In this document: piece by piece, positions 40,750-48,043 of the stretch
Numbering within the stretch: the stretch's first letter is position 1
Layout of the letters: each line of letters begins with the position of its first letter
Assembly (NCBI GenBank): GCA_949130485.1
Contig: OX422200.1
Span: forward strand, 4,882,274-4,946,273
Length of the DNA stretch: 64,000 nt
Direction: 5' to 3'
DNA from: Agelas oroides
Taxonomy: Eukaryota; Porifera; Demospongiae; Agelasida; Agelasidae
Translations under genes and position numbers: made by a program
Notes under the pieces: model-generated
Databases searched by the model: none
What the model saw: only the letters and a program-made list of their open reading frames with translations
What the model was told of the DNA's origin: nothing

Positions 40750-43700
40750 GCACACACATACATTCAGACGCTGGTCCCATTCAACCTGTCAATGTGGGGC
40801 TTGCTCAAGCTTGCCCCAATAACTCATTCCTAGGCAATATCACTGTAGAAGAGAGAGGCACACAACATTCTTAAAATTTTTATGTTGCCTATTAACGAGC
40901 TCTATCAATTACACAATGAAGGTTTTTACAATGAATTGGTTTCTAGCTAATCTAAACTATAATGAAAGCATACCTTCTCTTAAAGTTTTGCCACCAATTT
41001 TCAGTCATATATGACTTAATTTAGGCACCAGAAATTTTCTTTAAATCAGGTGATCTACATGTTTGTGTGTTCACAAATCAGGAAGTGTAATTGGGTGTAC
41101 CGTTAATCTCCCTTACATTTAGGTTACCAGTGAGATCCATGTGTGTATGTGTTATTGTTACTGTGAAAGCTAACACCATACTCTAATGAACAAAGCATCA
41201 TATGTGAGTGTGGTCAGAAATTGGAAGGCTTCTATTGTGAAGCTGACCTTCTGAAGTCACAATAGTCTTCTGAAGATTCGGGTGACCTTGTATGTACGTA
41301 CATGGAGCTTTGCATTGGTCTTTTTGAGCTTTGTTTAAGATGTGTACTGTACATCGAATTAAGCCATTGTGTTGTGGATATTGTGCTATAATATTTTGAT
41401 CAGAATGTTAAACTTCTTGCCTTGTAGGTAGTTGTGAGGACTCGTGAGTTTCGTAGAAGGAGCCGTGATGAAGTGGTGAGGGAGTACTTCTATGGCAAGA
41501 AACCTCACACCTTTTTCCCGTTTTCATTTGAAGTCCAATTTTCTGAAGTTCAGATATACAAAATAGGAGGTGAGGCATTTAATGCAGTTACTTTATTAGC
41601 TAATTTAGTTTGTTGTAGGTTTCTGTTGTAGGTCTCCGTTTTCTATATATGAACAGCAGTTATTTGCTAATCATGTTATTATCAACTGTGGTATTGTTTT
41701 GTTTCCAAACTACTCTGGGAAAGCACGTGTTACTTGGTTAGTTGATGAGTTTTCTGACAGTGTAGCCAAAAATAGGGCTGCACTGGGAGTATAACTGAAG
41801 CCACGTTCCCCATATTGTGTGCATACATCCACTCAGAAAACTTCATTCTGAAGTGCTCAGCTGCCAAATTGAGTGTAGTACATGTTCTTAGACGTTATGG
41901 TTGAACAGCAGTAATCATTGGCACTCTAGTTCTTGTAAATAGTAGTTGTATTCTCCAGACGGAACAGCATGAGCCTGAAGGGTGAATGCTGTTCTGTAAC
42001 TTATTCTTATTTGTTGTATGTTACCCCAAGCAACCCACTGCCACATCCCATTATCACCTTCATCAAAACTTCTGTGTGTGGTTGTTCCTGTTTAAAATGT
42101 TCGATCAGTTTGGGATGAGCTTTTTCTGGCAACTCATATTGCCCACCAACCATGTTCCTTCAAAGTAGGTTACAAAACTCATCAACTCTGGGCAGATTAG
42201 GAGCTGTAGCCTTGGCTGCTCCCAGGCTAGTTGTACAAATCGAAGAGGCACAAAAACTGGTGCAACTGTCTGGTGCATGAAATGAATAAAAGAAGCCCAA
42301 GTGTGGATAAATTCCCGATTTAGGGCTTGAGCAAAGTGGAAAGAGCACCCCTTCACCTCTGGTGTAGAAAAGGCAAGCTCAGTTGCTTGGATGCTTGTGT
42401 CACAAAGCTATTTTGACTGAGTAGGCAAAATGGCACAATTTGATATTTAGTAGGCGAAATGGGAGTAGGCGAAATGGGAGTAGGCGAAATGGGAGTAGGC
42501 GAGATGGGACTAACCCATCACCTCTACCCATTCCACTTCGTGTTATTCAAGTTCAAAAATTCGGCTGCTAAGCAACTTCCAACAAATTTGTATGCTGAAG
42601 TGTTTATTCTAGCTAAGGGGTTGTGGGTAGCCTAGGCCTCCACTGTTTTTGTTCTTGGTCACCACAAGAGCAGCGAAAAATTGGGGAAGGCCTGGGAGCA
42701 CTTACCACCTGATAGGGATGCAAGGTTGACATAGGGGGAGAAGTGCCTGACTACAAATATGTGCGCAATAAACTCGAGAATGAGTTCCCTACCAATCAAG
42801 CGGAGTACTCTCAATCTTGTGAATGTCTGGGGCCTAGTGGTGTAGCACTTGATGATGACGTTTAGCATGTTATTTGAATGTGAACTCCTCCTGACATCAT
42901 TCATGTGATAAGTGTTTCCAGGCCTTCCCCATTTTTTCCGATATTCTGCTTCCGTGTATTAATAATTTATTTGAGTGAGACATACATACTTAAGACTCAC
43001 TAAAAACATATTTACAATAATGGTTTTCTTAACTAAATCATTTGAAAATATTGTCTTTGCTACTAGATTAAGATTAATATTAAATAGGATTCCTCCATGT
43101 CTGTACTATACTGAATGCAAACCAAGGAATACCATGAGGAGTTCAGCTGTATGTATTTCTGAGAGTGAAGGGTATAAAGCCATACACACTTGAAGTCCAT
43201 GGGTTAATTGAATGTGTGGGGAATGCAACTATTGCATACATAGGCTGTGATATAATTTGTTACAAACCAAGTGTCTGTAACTAGCCTTACATTGAATTTG
43301 GAAAGCTACTTAAGTCCTGGAAGTGAGTGAAGCTGACTTGTACTGGTCTTGTGGTTCCCAACTACGGTGGAATCCTCAAACACGTGATGTCCTGTTGTGT
43401 AGCAACTTGGGAAGCAAAGTGCATCTCTTGTAAACTAATGATGAAGGGAACGTCCTACCATAAACCTTTCTGGGGCTTGTCTTCAATGCTTCCACTCTCT
43501 CCTTGCAGCACCTGCAGTACCAGATTCTGCCCTTCCTATTGGCATGGAGAAGGAGGATGGGAGCACTCAACTGGTGCCAGTGGAACCCAGTGAGTGCATT
43601 CATTTGTTTCCTACTGTATGTCATGTGCCATGTTGTCCTGGGGGTGCTCACATCTCAAGAAAATCAGAGAGTCAGTAGACTCTCTATGTAGGGATGGTGT

Positions 43701-46700
43701 GGACGCGCAATATATGCAATACTTAAGCAAAAACCATATAACTTCACCACAAATGCACTAAAAACATAATTAAGCGCCCAGGCTTCCTCTTTGAGTGCCT
43801 TTGTGATCAGCATGACTCATATAGTTGCCCAAAAGCCTCGTGGAAGACTGCTAAATGCAAAAGTGTGCGGTAGCAAAAGTGCCATTTTTGTTATTCTTCT
43901 TTCTTTCTTGTTAAGACCACTATGTTGCGTCTTCATAGCTTCAAATTCACCTTGGTCAATAAAAGCCATTCACAACACTCTGTGGTTGCTGTCTGTTGCA
44001 AAGGATGCCATTTTCTAATTTTGTACGCATGCGCACATGTAGTCTCGTTCCCAGGCCAAATACCACGATCATTGGTCTGGGAACGAGACTAGTGCACAAG
44101 CGAAATCGTGAGTTGACCACACACGATAGCTGGCACGGTCTCTTCCTGTAGTAGTGGGCAAGACTTATGAACACCACATAGGTAAGGCACTGCATTCAGC
44201 TGCCAACTTATAAGCTACACTGAATAAAGTAGCTATTCACAGCTTTAGTAAACTGTGATGCTATGATGGTCAGTTGTCAGTATAGTTTTCTGTGCTGCAG
44301 CTGGTCAGTCGTCATGTGATTGAAATTCAGGAGATTGGCTTCTAAACGTTTGGTACGGAACTCCAGAGAGTGGTTGGCCTTCATCAGATTCTAGCTTGCA
44401 ATGTTATTACATGCTTGGAATCACTACTAAATTGTCAATGCCGTTTCAAGTTCTGGGGTTGTGGTTGAAAGAAATATTCTTCTTAGGCTTAGGTCTAACT
44501 GTAACTGAGAATAGCATCAAAAAGTACAGTAACAAGACATAACAATTTACAAAGCCCTATCCCTACATCTTTTTACATTACAGTTGCAAAGTAGTGTGAA
44601 AACGATGCAGGGATGAGGCATTGTATTCACCATTATATCATCCCTAGTATTCCCTACCTTGTTTGCATACTTTTTGGCATGCTATCCCCTGGTTAAAGGG
44701 ATAAAACTGTCTACCCATTGGCTAATCTGGTGCGTCACCACACAATGTGTTTCAAATAGTAGGCAGTTACACAGAGAGAGGACTCCACAAAACCACAAAA
44801 CCGTCAAAATTGAGGGGTGGGCGCTTACATGAAAATGAGCACTAGCCCAGAGCAATGCAGTACATACAAACCTTTTTCTGAGGTGCATGAATGTTTACAT
44901 TTAGCAAACAAACAGCCATTTGATGATATTGATGGGGCTCATGGGGCTCTTGCGACAGCTGTAGTTTGTCAAGGAAAGTGTTAGAAGGGGGTTTGTGGGT
45001 CCTTTTCTTTCACTCTTTCCTACAGTGATTTGATAATCTGTGCTAAGATTGATGTCATGAGGTGCAAAGGGTGGGACTAGGAGCAGTCAGTCTTGCACAT
45101 TTGTGTCGGGCTATGCCCGACACAAATGTGTAAAACGACCACCCCCCAGGGAGGGATATAACTATTACTAATTAGCTGGAGATGGTTTGATGAATAAAGC
45201 AGGCTTGAGTATTTGAGGGTCTAAATTGGACTCATATTACTGTCACTACATGTGTCTTAGCAATCAGCAAGCTACTTTACCTTGCATTAGCTTCATTCCC
45301 AAGCCCCCACCCAGCTTTCTGTCACTTGCAACATGGAAAAGCTGGAGAGAACCTGGTTTCTTTCCTCATGCGAGCATGACATAATTGGAAAATGGCTAAA
45401 GTTTTCAGAGTGAACGGGCAGTGTTTCGCTTATTATTCAACCAACCACACGCTCAATACTTTGTGTGTATGATGGTGCCCCCCTGCTCGCTAAATATGTG
45501 TGATAAGTTACCTGGTACCTTCACTCATCTTGCTGTTCAGAGCCCCACTGCACCCACACACAATTAAATTCTTTGTACCATCCTTTCTATCTTGATGTTA
45601 CTCATGTAAGAACGATACCGGGGTCTTTCACACTGTTAGTGACAGAAAGCTGGGCAAGGACCTAGAAGTGAGGCTACTTTGCACAGTTTTGTAATTTTTG
45701 TCCAGAAGCTTCGTTAAATTTCATACTTTTGTATACTATAACAATGCACGTATATTGTTATTCTTTACGTAGGTAGAGAATTGATGCACAACATTCTAAG
45801 CCTTAGCATGGCTACAACTCTGGAGGAAGGGCTTGTAACCTCCAGCAGTGCAGGATTCCTCTGTGTGTAAGTCTGTATGATTGTGTAATGAGATGGTACG
45901 TATTCCAAGGTCTGGCCAGTCTGACACATATATAATCTTTGGAGTGGTACACATTGATACACAACAAATTGTTTTTGTGAAAGGTGTAGAATTGTTTGGG
46001 TGGACCAGTAGCTGTTTGAGGGTCCTATTAGGCTTGAAACAGGTATGGATCTGACGTGGCGTCAGAACTCTCCACTGGAGATTCATACATGTACATAAAT
46101 GCTGGAGAAGGAGGTCTTGACATTCACCTGCTTCACACCCCTACCAAATAGATCTTCCTGCTAACTGATAAAATTCATGAACCTCAGATAACATTGTAAC
46201 ATTTCGTAACAACCAAGGATGTAGTACTTTAGGTTGAATGTCTGTCAAGAGTAATCCCTCCATCACGTTAGCCTCGTTCTCAGGCTCAGGCTCTCCCCTG
46301 CACCCTGACAATATGCAAGGAGAGCAAGTACTGTATAGCCAGAAATATTGGCGGTCTTTAAAATTGGCGGTTTTGGAGCGTAAAAAATATTGGTGGAATT
46401 TAAATTTGGCGGTGGCGCCTCGCAGCATAATGTCATCATAAACATTCCGCACGCGCGTTTATCAGGGAGCATTGCAGTCCTCTCGTTTGAGGTACTTGAA
46501 CTAAGCCGTGAGTTCGCAGATTTACAAGAAATATAACTGGCAGCGTGCTAGCGCTGAGCTAGCTATATGTACAGCTCGCGTAGAGGGGCACCGGGTGGGA
46601 CCAAGAGCGCTACTACATGCATTACGTCATTACGCGTTGCGGGCAAAAATCATATTGGCGGATTTTAATTTGGTGGTTTCAACCCAGACCACCAAACCGC

Positions 46701-48043
46701 CAAATTTACTTCCCCGTCAAATTTTCCGGCTATACGGTATGCAAAGGAGAGCAAGTATGTAAAGGAGAGCAAGTATGCAAAGGAGAGTAAGTATGCAAAG
46801 GAGAGCAAGTATGTAAAGGAGAGTAAGTATGCAAAGGAGAACAAGTATGCAAAGGAGAGTAAGTATGCTTAAGGAGAGCAAGTATGCAAAGGAGAGCAAG
46901 TATGCAAAGGAGAGTAAGTATGTAAAAAGCAAGGAGAGTAAGTATGCAAAGGAGAGCAAGTATGCAAAGGAGAGCAAGTATGCAAAGGAGAGCAAGTATG
47001 CAAAGGAGAGTAAGTATGCAAAGGAGAGCAAGTATGCAAAGGAGAGTAAGTATGCAAAGGAGAACAAGTATGCAAAGGAGAGCAAGTATGCAAAGGAGAG
47101 TAAGTATGCAAAGGAGAACAAGTATGCAAAGGAGAGCAAGTATGCAAAGGAGAGTAAGTATGCAAAGGAGAGCAAGTATGTAAAAAGCAAGGAGAGCAAG
47201 TATGCAAAGGAGAGCAAGTATGTAAAAAGCAAGCAAGACAGCCTATTATGAATTTGCACATGATACTACAGCATGATGTTGAAGAAAATTGTTGTGTAAG
47301 CTGTTAGTCCAAAACATCACATACGTGAAGACTGTGAAGTGACTAGGCTGTCTTGCTTGGCTATGGCAGATGCAGTCACAATTTAGGACAGCATTCTAGT
47401 AGACTAGAAAGTAGCTATATCAGTCCTGATCACCAGGTTATGTGATTACATCATGACTTTAGTAGTTATTGCCAGGATGTCGAAATGATACATAGTATCA
47501 TGTGCGAATTCATACCAGACTCTCCTTTATTTTTCATTTGCATGTAGGAGGGAGCCTGGAAATGAGGCCTGTAGCCTTGTGTAATTATATTGCCATTAAT
47601 GCGATAATCATTATACTTGTTTGGTGTCAATACATTTACTCCCATAGAAAAGTGTACTTTTTATTTTGTGAATGCGCAGGTGGAAAAGCTTTAGATTAAA
47701 ATACAAAAGCTGCAAAATTGTGCAAGGTGTAATAGCTTACTGATTGGTCAGTATAAAATATAGTGTAACCTTGTAACTTGTAAGTGACAACAATTTGCTG
47801 TAAACTAAACAATGTACTGTAAAGTAAACTTGTGTACTATGAACTACCAACACGTCCAGTCAAAAATTGCCAGAGTTACTACTGGTTTAAGTATTTGTGA
47901 GTTTGATTGCTTTTTCTTATCCCTAACTCAGCAATGGTGTGGACATGGAGAAAGAAGTGTTGACAGTGCTTTCACCTGCTCCCCGTCCCCTACCGAGAAA
48001 GTTTCTCCTGCTGACTGATATAAAATTCATGGACCTCAGATAG
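7891..48043 (+). CDS. CLP1: Polyribonucleotide 5'-hydroxyl-kinase Clp1
   Basis: Clp1 is a nuclear RNA 5'-kinase in pre-mRNA cleavage factor II and the tRNA splicing endonuclease complex. Exons (CDS): 7891-7902, 9114-9206, 29611-29724, 30055-30162, 30874-30987, 34492-34519, 36270-36443, 36515-36604, 36954-37054, 41428-41569, 43509-43589, 45773-45866, 47932-48043. All junction phases agree and no internal stop occurs; the total is 420 codons plus TAG, close to the usual length. The N-terminal domain has [11 protein letters not shown] and [11 protein letters not shown]. The P-loop GPTDVGKSS lies in exon 5, followed by FIDLDVGQ, then [29 protein letters not shown] and LPKSGG. REYFYG and the C-terminal LSPAPRPLP with a final KFMDLR complete the match. 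Exon 1 encodes only MSTE and was chosen because its donor and phase fit exon 2. The border after exon 3 is uncertain (see intron entry). Introns are transposon-filled; intron 2 is about 20.4 kb. Confidence 0.93.
8186..8449. mobile_element. MITE, CAAGGGGTAGTCAC family, copy 2
   Basis: This 264-bp element has the same termini as the copy at 1927-2159 and an exact 6-bp target duplication, actggt (8180-8185 and 8450-8455). It sits in CLP1 intron 1, inside an older (ACTGG)-rich repeat whose flanks read gcaatcactgg and gactgaccctgaaaataa. Confidence 0.9.
9338..10074. mobile_element. TA-flanked MITE with internal tandem repeats
   Basis: The terminal inverted repeats are ccgtaattatttgaatact and agtattcgaataattacgg, flanked by TA. 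The interior (about 9440-9960) is made of roughly 100-bp tandem units sharing acacaattctaggaaaaa and ctatacacttacctagctta. It lies at the start of CLP1 intron 2. Confidence 0.85.
10650..11010 (-). pseudogene. Transposon-associated fragment, possibly HIRAN-like
   Basis: A minus-strand frame contains [18 protein letters not shown]. This resembles the start of a HIRAN-type domain common in repetitive genes of corals and sponges (pattern RGYHxYKxxW). The rest of the domain is hard to align and probably frameshifted. I see no start codon or intact gene. The call rests on one motif. Confidence 0.3.
11680..13200 (-). pseudogene. Non-LTR retrotransposon (LINE) reverse transcriptase relic
   Basis: Reading the minus strand, about 13190-13059 gives a piece resembling the start of a LINE reverse transcriptase ([11 protein letters not shown]). 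This is interrupted by an inserted element (12242-13031) and resumes from 12241 down to about 11690. There it shows [11 protein letters not shown], then [10 protein letters not shown] in place of the catalytic FADDxxL-type motif, then [16 protein letters not shown] text. Several stops and frameshifts show that it is dead. The CR1/L2/Jockey-like order is inferred from these motifs alone. Confidence 0.75.
12242..13031. mobile_element. Inverted-repeat element flanked by a 27-bp direct repeat
   Basis: The ends are inverted copies rich in ACTGG units. The left end starts cactggactgggctactgg, and both arms contain tactggactctaatttcaa on one strand or the other. The direct repeat of cttatcaacagggcatccaagtgtaat occupies 12215-12241 and 13032-13058 exactly. 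The element interrupts the LINE relic. Related single ends appear near 8150 and 14446. Confidence 0.75.
13292..13545. repeat. Tandem duplication of about 137 bp
   Basis: The block beginning tatgcaatttgtagcagca at 13292 is repeated from 13429 with small differences. It has no coding signal. Confidence 0.8.
14239..14328. mobile_element. 90-bp palindromic MITE
   Basis: Arms of about 36 bp (ctagctttgtccccaggcca and complement) flank an 18-bp loop. It belongs to the CTCGTTCCCAGG-type palindromes. Confidence 0.8.
14590..14617. repeat. (TAG)n microsatellite
   Basis: About nine uninterrupted gta/tag triplets. Confidence 0.9.
15289..15840 (-). pseudogene. LINE relic: endonuclease end fused to ORF2 C-terminus
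   Basis: One minus-strand frame (15806-15507) matches the end of an apurinic-type endonuclease: [22 protein letters not shown] followed by [11 protein letters not shown], the SDH catalytic motif. The next frame (15528-15289) matches the C-terminal tail of the same ORF2 type ([27 protein letters not shown]). The whole reverse transcriptase between them is missing, so this is an internally deleted copy. The sequence down to about 15100 is probably its 3' untranslated tail. Confidence 0.75.
16091..17512 (-). pseudogene. Crypton-like tyrosine recombinase (DUF3504 type), one frameshift
   Basis: The ORF starts at 17512 with an acidic, low-complexity N-terminus ([10 protein letters not shown]), then an N-terminal SAM-like recombinase domain ([17 protein letters not shown]). 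The catalytic domain follows: [12 protein letters not shown] holds the first catalytic Arg and LKHRKTMPK the likely Lys. Near 16337 the frame slips. The other frame (16517-16125) supplies [15 protein letters not shown] and [15 protein letters not shown], with the second Arg, the His and the Tyr nucleophile. All key residues of a tyrosine recombinase are thus encoded, but split by one frameshift. Family knowledge: such genes are Crypton DNA transposons or host genes derived from them (KIAA1958, ZMYM and QRICH relatives). It sits antisense in CLP1 intron 2. The single lesion suggests a young copy, or a sequencing error in an intact gene. Confidence 0.85.
17588..17690. repeat. Upstream region of the recombinase gene, inverted copy at 19575-19700
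   Basis: The words gttagacgcc, gggaactacgc and atgggaggctgtcttttcac occur here and in reverse complement at about 19596-19695. There a block of about 40 bp lies between the second and third words. This is either a duplicated promoter or the two ends of one element. Confidence 0.75.
18266..18845. mobile_element. MITE with about 70-bp inverted repeats
   Basis: The left end gtctcatgcccagactattt pairs with the right end aaatagtctgggaacgagac, and the inner arms share ctggtcaatggcctattcc with one mismatch. The 101-codon antisense frame inside has no recognisable domain. Confidence 0.85.
19322..19382. repeat. Hairpin with 21-bp arms
   Basis: The arm ggccagatgtggtaagaagtc faces its near-exact complement gacttcttaccacatctgcc across an 18-bp loop. 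Confidence 0.75.
19575..19700. repeat. Inverted copy of the recombinase upstream region
   Basis: Partner of 17588-17690; it carries an extra block of about 40 bp around ctcgggccctcgggtttc. Sequence from 19700 to 21180 is AT-rich non-coding DNA with repeats sharing gacaccacagaaatgacaaa and an end-like hairpin ggggctcgctcacgctcgcc near 20257. Confidence 0.7.
21184..21504. mobile_element. MITE with about 70-bp inverted repeats
   Basis: The left arm has cagaccccaccctctcacga and cggtctggtgaactaagtcg. The right arm is the inverted partner, ending in gggcacaaggcta. It is related to the elements at 24890 (one end only) and 33425. Confidence 0.8.
21505..22784. other. No supported gene
   Basis: The minus strand carries short broken frames that look like decayed coding sequence (for example MEQRPDYWNQCKN near 22130), but I cannot assign a family. 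Confidence 0.4.
22785..22916. mobile_element. 132-bp imperfect palindrome
   Basis: The left arm has tattgcatgagtgaaagtgc and the right arm the inverted gcacttctgctcatgtaata, with a GC-rich centre ccctcagg/cctgaggg. Confidence 0.75.
22944..23845 (-). pseudogene. DUF7869-like transposase relic
   Basis: Three minus-strand pieces line up in order with a transposase-like domain common in cnidarian, insect and sponge repeats. At about 23844-23760 is [20 protein letters not shown]. At about 23690-23345 are [30 protein letters not shown] and the [20 protein letters not shown] motif. At 23207-22944 is GEYWMKSSF with a C-terminal tail. Stops and frameshifts separate the pieces. The Asp residues in YxDSCxGQN and LPNDxDF would be metal ligands if this is a DDE-type nuclease, which is inference. 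The family name is given from memory of the motif pattern. Confidence 0.65.
24054..24127. mobile_element. 74-bp near-perfect palindrome
   Basis: The arms read cgcttaccaattgcatatat and the complement atatatgcaattggtaagcg, with a 20-bp centre. Confidence 0.85.
24212..24660. mobile_element. MITE with about 95-bp inverted repeats
   Basis: The left end tagcctcgttcccaggccct and right end gggcctgggaacgaggcta are the GCCTCG-type terminus flanked by TA. The arms extend through gtacatttcctcacgtgagt. The antisense 104-codon frame inside has no domain. Confidence 0.9.
25064..26384 (+). pseudogene. RecQ-like ATP-dependent DNA helicase, decayed
   Basis: Superfamily 2 motifs appear in order but in shifting frames. 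They are a Walker A ([11 protein letters not shown], about 25205-25240), motif Ia ([13 protein letters not shown], about 25300-25345), motif III ([15 protein letters not shown], about 25590-25635), motif IV ([11 protein letters not shown], about 25803-25835), and motifs V and VI ([27 protein letters not shown], about 26030-26140). Motif II (DEAH) is absent between about 25505 and 25535, and there are at least three frame breaks, so no working helicase is made. Part of the gap at 25340-25430 could be an intron. RecQ-like copies of this kind are frequent in sponge and coral genomes, usually beside transposase relics, as here. Confidence 0.85.
26566..27491 (-). pseudogene. DUF6589-like transposon protein relic
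   Basis: The upstream frame (27491-26919) holds [14 protein letters not shown]. After a frameshift near 26935 the next frame (26901-26566) holds [20 protein letters not shown] and [16 protein letters not shown]. This closely follows the pattern of DUF6589-type proteins (GDNxxxxxxPxxMRxDxQxxSxHYFHxxAVxDR), which I place from memory. The protein is truncated and broken. It lies tail to tail with the RecQ-like relic on the other strand. Confidence 0.65.
27500..28196. other. No supported gene
   Basis: The stretch begins with a short palindrome (gtctcgcggagccagactctccgagactc). A minus-strand frame at 27910-27665 has runs such as [16 protein letters not shown]. It may be decayed transposon sequence. 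No family is recognisable. Confidence 0.4.
28197..28742. mobile_element. TA-flanked MITE ending ccgtaaactctggttaataa
   Basis: The terminal inverted repeats are ccgtaaactctggttaataa and ttaataaccagagtttacgg, flanked by TA on both sides. The 546-bp element lies in CLP1 intron 2. Confidence 0.9.
29725..30054 (+). other. CLP1: Candidate U12-type (AT-AC) intron of CLP1
   Basis: The intron would begin ATATCCTCTT, the U12-type AT-AC donor consensus. It contains ccttaact, the U12 branch-site consensus, at 30020-30027. It would end in AC at 30053-30054, which keeps the frame (GCTAR then [10 protein letters not shown]). No GT-AG pair gives an open frame here. Against it: the distance from branch site to AC is long (about 30 bp), and the first intron codons (ISSFTE) resemble the LSGRTE found at this place in human CLP1, so the exon could extend further. 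Confidence 0.45.
30234..30739. mobile_element. TA-flanked MITE ending ctgtagtctcgtgaaagagc
   Basis: The left end ctgtagtctcgtgaaagagc and right end gcgctcttaggtgagactacgg are inverted copies flanked by TA. It lies in CLP1 intron 4. Confidence 0.85.
31624..31985 (+). repeat. Repeat family with hairpin head, copy 1
   Basis: A hairpin (31624-31761; arms caccatagtacaaagctata and complement) is followed by about 27-bp tandem units containing gattctcgcatgacttgtag and a tail ending gtgagttagacgtatgat. The same series occurs on the minus strand at 39516-38522. Confidence 0.85.
32413..32880. mobile_element. MITE, TTGGGGCGAGC family, copy 1 (right end worn)
   Basis: It starts ttggggtgaacctgagcgag and parallels 34611-35073 along its length (shared gactgcattgca, ggccatata, caatggcaggctg, catgatttg). 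The right inverted end has decayed. Confidence 0.7.
33425..33742. mobile_element. MITE with about 70-bp inverted repeats
   Basis: The left end tagtctcgtgcccagacccc and its inverted partner tggggtctgggcacgagacta are almost perfect, and the arms continue through cggatgtcaccagaccctct. It lies in CLP1 intron 5. Confidence 0.9.
34611..35073. mobile_element. MITE, TTGGGGCGAGC family, copy 2
   Basis: The left end is ttggggcgagcctgagcgag and the right end the inverted gctcaggctcgccccca. Related single ends are at about 20257-20279 and 40794-40821. It lies in CLP1 intron 6. Confidence 0.75.
35290..35880 (-). pseudogene. Retrotransposon ORF C-terminal relic
   Basis: Minus-strand frames give [22 protein letters not shown], then [12 protein letters not shown] and [20 protein letters not shown]. 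This order (His/Cys region, RPDIV, ELxVP, A..K) is a common tail of reverse-transcriptase-type repeat proteins and resembles a PD-(D/E)xK nuclease core. Stops interrupt it. It lies in CLP1 intron 6. Confidence 0.55.
38522..39516 (-). repeat. Repeat family with hairpin head, copy 2, interrupted
   Basis: On the minus strand this matches 31624-31985. The hairpin is at 39374-39516 and five or so tandem units of about 28 bp (agtcacgtgagaatccgtatc) at 39186-39325. The tail is cut at 38558-39145 by the hAT-like insertion. Confidence 0.85.
38566..39137. mobile_element. Non-autonomous hAT-like element
   Basis: The 14-bp inverted ends cagtggcgtagcca / tggctacgccactg are flanked by the exact 8-bp duplication atggggaa (38558-38565 and 39138-39145). 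The uninterrupted site can be read in the copy at 31624-31985 (minus strand gtcaatggagaggcc), confirming the insertion. The interior has a run of about 29 G (38911-38939) and about 20 C near 38982. The proline-rich open frames are by-products of these runs. Confidence 0.88.
40561..40763. repeat. (CATA)n microsatellite
   Basis: About 200 bp of tacatacataca with some CA-rich variants. Long open frames on both strands (HTYI and YVCM repeats) are produced by it. Confidence 0.95.
42000..42356 (-). pseudogene. MULE (Mutator-like) transposase fragment
   Basis: The minus-strand frame has [14 protein letters not shown], then [12 protein letters not shown] and [10 protein letters not shown]. This matches the second half of MULE transposases (GCxFHxxQxxxR, ALAFVP, YFExTW). 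The catalytic DDE region is not present nearby. It lies in CLP1 intron 10. Confidence 0.7.
42450..42509. repeat. 15-bp tandem repeat, 4 copies
   Basis: The unit gtaggcgaaatggga is repeated four times with one substitution. Confidence 0.92.
42674..42942. mobile_element. Inverted-repeat element, worn
   Basis: The arm cgaaaaattggggaaggcct faces aggccttccccattttttcc. The arms are about 35 bp. Confidence 0.6.
44040..44091. mobile_element. 52-bp palindrome, GTCTCGTTCCCAGG type
   Basis: tagtctcgttcccaggccaa is followed by its inverted partner ending gggaacgagacta. This is a minimal member of the palindromic family. Confidence 0.85.
45096..45130. repeat. 35-bp perfect palindrome
   Basis: cacatttgtgtcggg, five central bases, then cccgacacaaatgtg. 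It lies in CLP1 intron 11. Confidence 0.9.
45288..45676. mobile_element. MITE, diverged GCCTCGTTCCC-type ends
   Basis: The left end tagcttcattcccaagcccc and right end gacctagaagtgaggcta are inverted copies. The arms share cagctttctgtcac and tgacagaaagctg with the element at 24212-24660. Confidence 0.75.
46102..46196 (+). pseudogene. Decayed duplicate of the last CLP1 exon
   Basis: This block parallels the true terminal exon (47944-48050): ggagaaggaggtcttgacat against ggagaaagaagtgttgacag, then cctaccaaatagatcttcct and aaattcatgaacctcagata. It has an internal stop and a short deletion, so it cannot replace the real exon. It lies in the intron just before it. Confidence 0.85.
46312..47236. repeat. 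18-bp minisatellite, split by a MITE
   Basis: The unit atgcaaaggagagcaagt (variants with gtaagt and taaa) runs from 46738 to about 47236 in about 27 copies, with one related unit left of the MITE at 46312-46330. Because 18 is a multiple of 3, long open frames appear on both strands (YAKESK, SFAYLL). These are not genes. Confidence 0.92.
46331..46737. mobile_element. TA-flanked MITE inserted in the minisatellite
   Basis: The ends ctgtatagccagaaa and ttttccggctatacgg are inverted copies with TA duplicated at 46329-46330 and 46738-46739. Minisatellite sequence resumes on both sides. Confidence 0.85.

Noticed and set aside
40382..40874. Open frames of 93-132 codons made of YVCM or HTYI repeats
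   Set aside because: They are produced by the (CATA)n microsatellite and have no domain or splice context.
46738..47236. Regular repeats that might suggest a CRISPR array
   Set aside because: Units are contiguous with no unique spacers, and the genome is eukaryotic.
46717..47261. Open frames of 130-180 codons on both strands (YAKESK, SFAYLL repeats)
   Set aside because: They are translations of an 18-bp minisatellite, whose length is a multiple of three, so several frames stay open by construction.
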